Shown in pieces: positions 22,917 through 30,400 of a DNA stretch of 44,553 nt (its first letter is position 1; each line of letters begins with the position of its first letter). The notes beneath the pieces were generated by a model that ran no database searches, had not been told where the DNA came from, and saw only the letters and a list, made by a program, of their open reading frames with translations. Origin of the DNA: a virus; the IMG/VR virus record IMGVR_UViG_3300028800_000156, positions 1-44,553 of that record; one strand, 5' to 3'. The position numbers and the translations under genes were made by a program.

Positions 22917-24709
22917 TGGACAGCACGAAGCAGCTCATCCTCAACCCCTACAGGTTGAACAACGCCGAGAGGTTCGTGGATTCCTTTACGGCGACTCCGA
23001 ATACCGTCTACTTCGTCTTTGCCGGGAAGACGACGTCCTATGCGAACACGGACACCGTAGTTCCTGCCGTCGACGATACCCTGGTGAACGGCCTCTTCGA
23101 TGCCTACCAGCAGATGGTGTTCGGCAAGCACGTCCGTCCCCAGGACGTGGCGTTCGTCGTCACCCGCCGGGACTGGGTTTCCGGTACCGTCTACGACATG
23201 TACGACGACCAGGTCGAATCACTCGAGGACAAGGCGTTCTTCGTCTGCGTCCAGGAGGATGATACCAGGTACGTCTACAAGTGCCTGGACAACGCCGGAG
23301 GGACTCCCTCCACGTCCCAACCAACCTTCTCGGATACGTCTGCAGCCGATTCCTACTACAGGACCGGAGACGGGTACCTGTGGAAGTACATGTACCAGAT
23401 CGACTCCGGGGACTTCGCGACTTTCTCCACTCCTGACTTCATCCCTGTCGTCGAGGATCCGGACGTCACGGCCAACGCCGTGTCCGGTGCCATCGACGTC
23501 ATCAGGGTCGACAAGGGGGGCTCTGGATACAACAACTACGTCTCCGGCCAGTTCAACGTCGACGACATCCAGTCCGGAGCCAACGACGTCGTCTACGGCA
23601 TCTCGTCCAGCGCCCTCTCGGCCAACCACGTCTACGACGGCTGTTGGCTTGTGGTCACATCCGGTCTCGGCGCCGGTGAATATAGGACCGTTACCGACTA
23701 CTTCGTCAATACCTCCGGTAAGTTCGTCGTCGTCGACACGGCCTTCGACGAGACCCCGGCCGCCACCTCGACCTACGAGGTCAGCCCGAAGGTCTTCATC
23801 CAGGGTGATGGCCACCAGACTTCCCAGGCCGCAGCCAGGGCTCTCGTCAACGCAGCCTCTGGAAACGCAGTCTGGGGGATCGAGATGCTTGACAGGGGGG
23901 CTGGATACCACAGGGCCAGTGCCCAGGTCCTCGTCTCAGGAACCGTCGGAGTCACGAACGCCGCCGCGCTCACCGTCATCTGTGGACCCAAGGGAGGACA
24001 CGGGGCTTCATCGACCCGTGAGCTCTACTGCTCCGCCGTGGAGGTGTCCGTCACGTTCGCCAACACCGAGTCGAACACCATCTCTACGGACAACGACTTC
24101 AGGGTCGTGGGTCTCGTCAGGGATCCCCTCTGGTCCAACGTCACGGTGACCACCGCAAACCAATCCGGCAACTTCGAGATCGGAGAGGCCGTCACACAGG
24201 CCAATACCGGGGCATCCGGTATCGTGTCCGGGACTTCCGGAGGAATCGTCCTAACGGACGTCGAGGGCTTCTTCGCTCCTGGAAACTCGACCTTCGGGAC
24301 GATCTCGGGCAACACGTCCGGAGCCACCGCACAGGCGAACCTGGTCTTCAACAACGGGTTCCAGAAGGGTTTCGAGACGTTCTCTGGTCTCTACAGATAC
24401 ACGGGCCAGCTCGAGTCCGGGTCGTTCTCCAACGACGAGGTCGTCACGCTTGGGAACACTGCCACGACCAACGCCGTCTTCCACTCCTTCCAGAACAGCA
24501 CTGTGATGTGCCTGACCCAGCAGCTTGGGGACTTCACGGTACCCAACACGATCCTGGGGACGCTGCACGGCGGCCATTTCTCCGTCACGTCCCGTCTCGA
24601 TCCCGACGTCGTCGTGGGTTCAGGCGACGTCATGTACCTGGAGAACTTGTCACCGGTATCCCGTTCCAACACCAAGTCCGAGACGATCCGCCTCGTCCTG
24701 GAGTTTTAG
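22916..24709 (+). CDS. baseplate wedge protein, T4 gp8-like, enlarged
   Basis: 597 residues against 334 in T4. N-terminal features match: N-N-A-E-R-F, T-V-Y-F-V-F-A-G-K, F-G-K ... D-V-A-F-V-V-T-R-R-D-W, then V-Y-K-C-L-D-N and D-G-Y-L-W-K-Y-M-Y-Q-I. The C-terminus S-G-D-V-M-Y-L-E-N ... E-T-I-R-L-V-L-E-F mirrors the T4 ending (S-G-E-M-I-Y-M-E-N). About 260 extra residues in between contain repeated F-x-x-G-E/S-G-A-T modules. The start is taken at the ATG overlapping the previous TGA; a GTG one codon earlier is possible. gp8 is a peripheral wedge dimer that links gp6/gp7 to the outer baseplate. Confidence 0.82.
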   Translation: MDSTKQLILNPYRLNNAERFVDSFTATPNTVYFVFAGKTTSYANTDTVVPAVDDTLVNGLFDAYQQMVFGKHVRPQDVAFVVTRRDWVSGTVYDMYDDQVESLEDKAFFVCVQEDDTRYVYKCLDNAGGTPSTSQPTFSDTSAADSYYRTGDGYLWKYMYQIDSGDFATFSTPDFIPVVEDPDVTANAVSGAIDVIRVDKGGSGYNNYVSGQFNVDDIQSGANDVVYGISSSALSANHVYDGCWLVVTSGLGAGEYRTVTDYFVNTSGKFVVVDTAFDETPAATSTYEVSPKVFIQGDGHQTSQAAARALVNAASGNAVWGIEMLDRGAGYHRASAQVLVSGTVGVTNAAALTVICGPKGGHGASSTRELYCSAVEVSVTFANTESNTISTDNDFRVVGLVRDPLWSNVTVTTANQSGNFEIGEAVTQANTGASGIVSGTSGGIVLTDVEGFFAPGNSTFGTISGNTSGATAQANLVFNNGFQKGFETFSGLYRYTGQLESGSFSNDEVVTLGNTATTNAVFHSFQNSTVMCLTQQLGDFTVPNTILGTLHGGHFSVTSRLDPDVVVGSGDVMYLENLSPVSRSNTKSETIRLVLEF

Positions 24710-24716
24710 TTTGCAC

Positions 24717-24722
24717 TAAATA
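24717..24722 (+). promoter_or_regulatory. late promoter core TAAATA in front of the homing endonuclease and tagged cassette
   Basis: CACTAAATACCTGATGAA: the core ends four bases before the ATG at 24727. There is no Shine-Dalgarno. Because the following six genes overlap or nearly touch each other, this promoter probably serves the endonuclease and all five tagged proteins. Confidence 0.65.
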
Positions 24723-24726
24723 CCTG

Positions 24727-25578
24727 ATGAAAAACACCGGCTTCGTGTACCTCTGGTTCGATCGCAAGCACCGTCGATTTTACGTGGGATCCCACTGGGG
24801 TTCCACGTCGGACGGCTACATCTGCTCTTCGAACTGGATGAAGAAGGCCCACGCCATCCGTCCCAATGATTTCAAGAGACGTATTCTTAGAAACGGCATC
24901 CCTACCAAGAAGGAGATGCTTGAGGAAGAACAGCGATGGCTTGACATGATCAAGTCTGATGAGATCAGTCCTAATTCTTCCATGCCTCGTTACTACAACC
25001 TGAGAGTCAAGGCTGCCCATTGGAGTTCTGACCCTAAAGTCTCAAAGACCATAGGCCAGAAGATCAGGGCCACCAGGATCGCCAATGGTTCGTACGTCAT
25101 CTCCGAAGAGAATAAGAGAAAGCTCATAGAGCGTAATACTGGTAGACCAGGTGGAATGAAGGGGAAACGTCAATCTGAAGAGGCTAAGGCTAAGATAGCG
25201 ACGGCCCACACCGGAATGAAACGATCTGACGAGGCCAGGAAGAACATAGCTGCAAGTCTGAGGGGTAAACCACTCTCCAAAGCACATCGAGAAGCCATCA
25301 TGGCTGGAAAGGCTGGGAAGACGTACGGAGGTTGGCACCAGACAGAAGAAGTTAAGGAACTCATCCGCCAGGCCAGGAAAGGGAATACTGACTGGAGAGG
25401 TCGAAAACATACCGAAGAGACCAAGAAAAAGATGTCAGAATCCAGGAAAGCTATGCTGCGTGACAATCCAGAAGTAATTGAACGGTTCCGTAATTCTCAA
25501 CTCGGTAGAGTATTCTCGGAAGAAACCCGTCGAAAGATGTCTGAGGCGGCAAGGAACAGAAAGAGGACAGCGGCATGA
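24727..25578 (+). CDS. GIY-YIG homing endonuclease with NUMOD3 repeats
   Basis: 283 residues from the ATG at 24727. The N-terminal nuclease domain has the GIY-YIG variant F-V-Y-L-W-F-D ... F-Y-V-G-S-H, a catalytic-type R in F-K-R-R-I-L, and a glutamate in E-E-E-Q-R-W-L. Residues 140-283 contain about six basic DNA-binding repeats of the NUMOD3 kind (K-G-K-R-Q-S-E-E-A-K-A-K-I, G-R-K-H-T-E-E-T-K-K-K-M-S, S-E-E-T-R-R-K-M-S-E-A). This is a free-standing SegA-type mobile endonuclease. Its codon use has more A/T-ending codons than the tail genes, a sign of transfer. The stop overlaps the first tagged gene as ATGA. A paralogue lies at 41117. Confidence 0.87.
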   Translation: MKNTGFVYLWFDRKHRRFYVGSHWGSTSDGYICSSNWMKKAHAIRPNDFKRRILRNGIPTKKEMLEEEQRWLDMIKSDEISPNSSMPRYYNLRVKAAHWSSDPKVSKTIGQKIRATRIANGSYVISEENKRKLIERNTGRPGGMKGKRQSEEAKAKIATAHTGMKRSDEARKNIAASLRGKPLSKAHREAIMAGKAGKTYGGWHQTEEVKELIRQARKGNTDWRGRKHTEETKKKMSESRKAMLRDNPEVIERFRNSQLGRVFSEETRRKMSEAARNRKRTAA

Positions 25579-25790
25579 AGAGCTACAATGAGTTCGTCAC
25601 CGAAGGAGTCAGGTACGCGGATGGATACGACGCTGCCCAGACCCACTACAAGGACCTGAAGAAGCACAAGAGGCTCGGCCTCAAGCACCCAGTCCTCGGG
25701 AGGATCCCAACCGGCGCCGACCTCGCTGGAGCAGAGACCGAGGTGAACAAGAGAACGTTCATTGACGTCAAGGACCTTGGAAAATCCTGA
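25575..25790 (+). CDS. tagged internal-protein candidate 1
   Basis: 71 residues beginning M-K-S-Y-N-E-F-V-T-E. This matches the capsid-targeting sequence of T4 internal proteins (M-K-T-Y-Q-E-F-I-A-E), with a (V)-x-E site at residues 8-10 where a gp21-type protease would cut. The remaining 61 residues are basic and polar, with K-D-L-K-K-H-K-R-L-G-L-K-H-P, and end D-V-K-D-L-G-K-S. No known fold. It starts in an ATGA overlap with the endonuclease, and its final A is shared with the next ATG. Inferred role: packaged in the head and injected. Confidence 0.72.
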   Translation: MKSYNEFVTEGVRYADGYDAAQTHYKDLKKHKRLGLKHPVLGRIPTGADLAGAETEVNKRTFIDVKDLGKS

Positions 25791-26422
25791 TGAAGAGCTA
25801 CATGGAGTTCATCACGGAGGCAGAGGGGCATGGCCAGGGATGGTGGCACAACACCAAGACCGGGAAGACACACGCCATCGAGAGCGAGGACCTCGGTCCG
25901 AACGGTGACCACGACGGCTGGATCGGCATACACAAGCACGCCCAGGAGCTCGGCGTCCACGCACCCCATGCCAGGGCCTTCACGCACGCCCAGTACGGAG
26001 CCATGGTGTCAGACCTCCCGAAGGAGCACCACGCCGAGGCCATGAAGATCGCCCAGAAGTTCGGTGAGGGACCGGAGAACCACTACGTTGACTTCCCGTT
26101 CAACAGGGACGACCACGCCCATGAGGAGCTCTTCCACCGAGTCCACGGGATGGAGTCCCACGAAGCCCTGAACTTCCCACACGAGGAGGCATCCCACCTC
26201 CTCAGGGTCAGGAAGTGGCCGGACGGCAATTTCTCAGTCCAGAGCCACTCACCGCAGTTCGGTTCCCACCACATCAGGCACGTCCAGAAGGTGATGGACA
26301 GGGTGAACCCAGGCGGGCGAGACGCAGAGATCCACATAGACGCCCCGTTCTCCAAGCACGGTGGTTTCAACACCACCCACCACTTCCTTATGGCTGCGAA
26401 GAAACCGGAGGACCTCTACTGA
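25790..26422 (+). CDS. tagged internal-protein candidate 2, histidine-rich
   Basis: 210 residues beginning M-K-S-Y-M-E-F-I-T-E, a good (I)-x-E processing site. The body has about 27 histidines (13 percent), including H-H pairs (K-E-H-H, G-S-H-H, T-T-H-H) and W-W-H-N-T-K-T-G-K. An N-terminal segment G-W-W-H-N-T-K-T-G-K ... H-D-G-W-I-G-I-H-K-H resembles a short module seen in other phage proteins. The histidine density suggests metal binding or pH-dependent change on release from the head. No catalytic fold is recognised. It is the largest member of the cassette. Confidence 0.72.
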   Translation: MKSYMEFITEAEGHGQGWWHNTKTGKTHAIESEDLGPNGDHDGWIGIHKHAQELGVHAPHARAFTHAQYGAMVSDLPKEHHAEAMKIAQKFGEGPENHYVDFPFNRDDHAHEELFHRVHGMESHEALNFPHEEASHLLRVRKWPDGNFSVQSHSPQFGSHHIRHVQKVMDRVNPGGRDAEIHIDAPFSKHGGFNTTHHFLMAAKKPEDLY

Positions 26423-26423
26423 C

Positions 26424-26759
26424 ATGAAGAGCTACCAGGAATTCCTAACCGAGTTTACCGACACGAACGGGGAGTTCGGCGGCGGTGGCGACGGTCCTCA
26501 CCCGGCGTCGCACGCCTTGCCCCTGTCCAAGGGATGGAAGCATACCGGAGAGTGGCTTGCCAAGGGCAACCACAGGTACATGAAGACGTTTCCTGGAAGC
26601 AGTCTCAGGGCTGGACACAAGATCTACGTCACTGCCAAGAGCGGAGGGTGGTTGCACAGAACGAGAACCGGTTCCGCCGGCGAAGGCCTCGACACCAAGG
26701 ATCTCGGGGAACACCTGGACAGGATAGAGCAGGTCGAGAAGGAACACGGCGCGCGATGA
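26424..26759 (+). CDS. tagged internal-protein candidate 3
   Basis: 111 residues beginning M-K-S-Y-Q-E-F-L-T-E, nearly the T4 targeting sequence and with a consensus (L)-x-E site. It starts one base after the stop of candidate 2. The body has a glycine run (F-G-G-G-G-D-G) and then a basic central domain (W-L-A-K-G-N-H-R-Y-M-K-T-F). Next comes a strand pair K-I-Y-V-T-A-K-S-G-G-W-L-H-R-T-R-T-G, and then a C-terminal helix (L-D-R-I-E-Q-V-E-K-E-H). The family is unknown. Confidence 0.72.
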   Translation: MKSYQEFLTEFTDTNGEFGGGGDGPHPASHALPLSKGWKHTGEWLAKGNHRYMKTFPGSSLRAGHKIYVTAKSGGWLHRTRTGSAGEGLDTKDLGEHLDRIEQVEKEHGAR

Positions 26760-27007
26760 AGTCCTACGGCCGATTCCTGGATGGATACACCGAGCAGGAA
26801 GGCGGGGTCGGTGACCACGAGATCGAGGTGAACCTCCACAACCCAGAGGGGCTGAGGTTCACCCACGCCTCCACCGTGAAGGGCAAGATGCGCCACGAGC
26901 CTGAGGCGAAGGAGCACGTCCTCCGAGTCGAGGCGTGGATGGACTCGCATCCAGAGCACGGCCGTCACGGGCCGTGGAAGGCTACCGACTACAGGTGGCA
27001 GTCGTGA
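26756..27007 (+). CDS. tagged internal-protein candidate 4, degenerate site
   Basis: 83 residues beginning M-K-S-Y-G-R-F-L-D-G. The first half of the tag is conserved, but the expected glutamate at position 10 is glycine, so it may be packaged without trimming or use another site. The body is His/Glu-rich (V-N-L-H-N-P-E-G, M-R-H-E-P-E-A-K-E-H, S-H-P-E-H-G-R-H-G-P-W) and ends Y-R-W-Q-S. It overlaps candidate 3 (ATGA) and candidate 5 (GTGA). Confidence 0.66.
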   Translation: MKSYGRFLDGYTEQEGGVGDHEIEVNLHNPEGLRFTHASTVKGKMRHEPEAKEHVLRVEAWMDSHPEHGRHGPWKATDYRWQS

Positions 27008-27411
27008 AGTCCTACGGACAGTTCCTGGCTGAGTCCGTTCCTGACAAAGATCACTGTTCGATCTCAGCCATCTCCCACGTCACGGGAAGAAGCGAAGATG
27101 ATGTGTGGGAACACGCCAAGAAACACTGGAAACCTGGATATGGGATGAACAGCGGAGGTATCCACCATACCCTCAAGGCCCTAGGTCACAGGTATGGTAA
27201 GTTTCGTCACGACCTGACGTATCGAACTGATTCCTCCAACCATACCATCTCATCCCTGAGACCTCTGCTAGACGCTGAGCCCCCTCACAAGAAGTTCATC
27301 ATAGGTACGAAGGGACACGCCATGTCCTATGTCGGGAAAGAACTTAAGGATATAGCCTCGGTCGGAGGTGGGACGAAGATTGGTTCTGTGTACGAGGTCG
27401 ACCCCTCTTGA
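27004..27411 (+). CDS. tagged internal-protein candidate 5, cysteine-protease-like
   Basis: 135 residues with a GTG start, beginning M-K-S-Y-G-Q-F-L-A-E (site L-A-E). The body reads H-C-S-I-S-A-I-S-H-V-T-G-R-S, then W-K-P-G-Y-G-M-N-S-G-G-I, L-K-A-L-G-H-R-Y-G-K, and later I-I-G-T-K-G-H-A-M-S-Y-V. This follows the layout of small phage papain/C39-like proteins: a Cys at a helix start, G-x-x-x-x-x-x-L-x-x-L-G, then G-H with hydrophobic strands. The candidate nucleophile is C18 and the candidate histidine is in G-H-A. Enzyme activity is unproven. An injected protease would be a plausible early host-takeover factor. Confidence 0.68.
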   Translation: MKSYGQFLAESVPDKDHCSISAISHVTGRSEDDVWEHAKKHWKPGYGMNSGGIHHTLKALGHRYGKFRHDLTYRTDSSNHTISSLRPLLDAEPPHKKFIIGTKGHAMSYVGKELKDIASVGGGTKIGSVYEVDPS

Positions 27412-27428
27412 GCCTCCCGGCCGGACTG

Positions 27429-27434
27429 TAAATA
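27429..27434 (+). promoter_or_regulatory. late promoter core TAAATA in front of the DUF4815 tail gene
   Basis: TGTAAATAGGCCCATGC: the core ends five bases before the ATG at 27440. The 12-base string TAAATAGGCCCA is repeated exactly at 41078. No ribosome site lies between core and ATG. Confidence 0.7.
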
Positions 27435-27439
27435 GGCCC

Positions 27440-30400
27440 ATGCAGGACACAGATCTCTCCGTACCGCCCTACAACGACTCGTTCGATCCCGACAAGAACT
27501 ACGTGAGGGTGCTCTTCAAGCCCAGCGTATCGACACAGGTGCAGGAGCTCAACGGACTCCAGTCCATGCTCCAGAACCAGGTCGAAAAGTTCGGGGACGT
27601 CGTCCTGCAGCGTGGGACCGTCGTCGAGGGCTGCTCCTTCGTCTACTACCCCAGGTACTCCTACGCCAAGATCCTGGACCTACAGGACGACGGCGAACCA
27701 GTCGTCATGGCCAACTACACCGGCCTCTTCACCCGCAACTCCCAGAACCTGGTCGCCACGGTCCTGTCGACGTCGACCGGCTTCGAGAGCCAGGACCCAG
27801 ACCTCAACACCCTCCACCTCAGGTACCTGAACTCAGGTCTCGACGGCAACACCTCCGCGTACTCCTCGGCAGACGTCCTCACCGTCTACGACTCCGACCA
27901 GTCGGTCTGGGCCGTCGACGTGCCGGTCGGAGGCGTCGGTTCAGGCTTCTCCAACACGGATCCCCTGACCTTCCTCCCGGCCATCGCCGTCTCGGTCACG
28001 TCGTCCAACACCTTCTCGAACGGAGAGCTGGTCACTCAGGAGACCACCCTCGCCAGGGCCCAGGTCGTCCAGGTCAACTCCACGGCCGTGGCGAACACCC
28101 TCGTCCTCAAGCTCCGCCCCCTGGCCGTGGACCTCCAGAACACCTCCCTCACCTCCGCGGCGTGGACGTTCTCGGCCAACCTGAGCATCACGTCCAACAC
28201 CACGGGTTCCGTGGCCGTCGTTACCGAAGTCTACGGGTCAGGTGGTGCGGGTCAGGTCGTCACCGACGGCACGGGCAGGATCCAGGAGACGGTCGTCACC
28301 GACAGGGGAACCGGCTTCATCGTCCCTCCCACCGCCGTGGTCAAGTCGGCGTCGGCCACGGCCGACGTCTCCACCGAGAACCTGCTCGCCGCTCGCAACT
28401 ACCTCTGCCAGCTGACTGTCGCCTCCGTCGCCAACTCAACCGGGGACGGCTACGCCTTCGGCGTCTCTTCCGGTACGGCGTACCTCAAGGGCTTCTTCCT
28501 GCACGTCGACGCCCAGGTCGTCGTCGTCTCAAAGTACTCCACGGATCCCGACGGTCTCGTCGTCGGCTTCGACTCCACCGAGACCATCGTCACGGCCTCA
28601 GTCGACCCGACCCTCCTCGACAACGTCACGGGGACGACGAACTCCCAGGCTCCGGGTGCCGACCGCCTCCAGGTGACCCCGACACTGAAGGTCCTGTCGG
28701 CGTCCGACGCCGCGGCCAACTCGGACTTCCTCCCCCTCACCGCCTTCTCCAACGGACAGCCTTACCTCCAGAACCAGGAGACCCTGTTCTCGACCGTAGG
28801 GGAAGAGATGGCGAGGCGGACCGACGATACCTCCGGGGACTTCGTCCTCGACCCATTCCTGGTGGCGACGCAGACGACGCCCGGCAACAACGAGAGCCAG
28901 ACGTTCCTGGTGACCGTCGACCCGGGGTACGCCTACATCTCAGGCCAGAGGGTCAGGACCTACGACAACTTCCAGGTGGAAGTACCGCAGGCGACCACGA
29001 CCCTCTCCGTTCCTGCGACCAGGATCGGCGTCCAGTTCGGCAACTACGTCGACGTCCGTGAGTACGGCGGTGCTTTCCTCCACACCACCGGCGACGCCGT
29101 GTCCGTCCGTGACGCCGCGGCGTCGTTCCTCTCCAACACCTCCAACGCCGGACTTGCTCCGACCGGAGCCGGCTCCGAGATCGGAAAGGCCCGAGTCAGG
29201 TCCGTCAAGCACCTCTCCGGAACGCCTGGAACCCCTGATGCGGTCATGCGCGTCTACCTCTTCGACGTCCAGATGGATCCCGGGAAGAACTTCAGGGACG
29301 CCCGAAGCCTCTTCTACTCCGGAGCCGCGGCGACCGGAGTCGCCGACCTCGTCCAGACCTACGACGCCACCACCAACACCTCGATCTCCAGGATCTCGAA
29401 CACGGCCGGGTCCAGGATGGTCTTCCCGGTCGGACCGTCGGCCACGGCCGACGCCTCGAACGTCACCTTCCAGTACCGGAACCTCAGGACCGACCTGACC
29501 TGCAACACCTCCGGATCCGTCTCCGTCCAGCTCACCGGAGCCGAGACGCACCCCTACGCCTTCGGCTCCGCCCTGACGTCGGAGCAGGAGAGGGACCTCG
29601 TCCTCGTCCCGCTCGCCAACGGCCAGGCGTCGTCAAACCTCTCCGGATCCCTCGGCATCTCCTCCACGGGGAACACGGTCACCGGTACGTCCGGCGACTT
29701 CCTCACCACCCGACGCGCCGGCGACTACCTCATGGTCTGGTCGAATACGACGGTCCAGGACGTTCGAAGGGTCGTGGGCGTCGGTTCCGGCTCGTCCCTC
29801 ACCGTCGACAGGCCCTTCACCGTCTCGAACACCTCCGCCAACGGGGTCCAGTTCTTCCCGGCCTACGTCCCCGTCTCCATCTGGGACGACCCCGACAGGT
29901 CGGCGAACGTCGACGTCACTGGCCAGCTCCTCACCGTGGACATCGGCACGTCGCTCTCCGCGAACGTCGCCTGTGCCCTCACCCACTCCGTCCTGGTCTC
30001 GTCCCAGTCCCCGGTCACGAAGACCAGCAACCGCTCCGCCCTCGTCAGGATCCAGACCTCGAACAACGCCGGGGGAACGACCGGTCCTTGGTGCGTCGGT
30101 CTCCCCGACGCCTTCCGCATGGTCTCGGTCCACATGTCGAGCAACGCCGCAACGGTGAACCTCGCAAGCCAGGACGTGACGAACTCCTTCTACGTCGACC
30201 ACAACCAGAACCCGGACTACCTGGACCTGGGGTACCTGTACCTGAAGCCCAGGACGGGGGTCACAGTCGACGCCAACACGGCTCTGCTCGTCGAGCTCGA
30301 CGTCTTCACCGTCTCCGCCAACGGCGCCGCCACCGTCACGTCCTACCCAATCGACGACTCCCAGGACTACGACGCCCTCCGCTCCGGAACGTCCGTGGCT

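Noticed and set aside
23100-24149. 349-residue Ser/Thr/Pro-rich plus-strand frame within gp8
   Set aside because: It is a codon-bias shadow of gp8, has no ribosome site and no recognisable domain.
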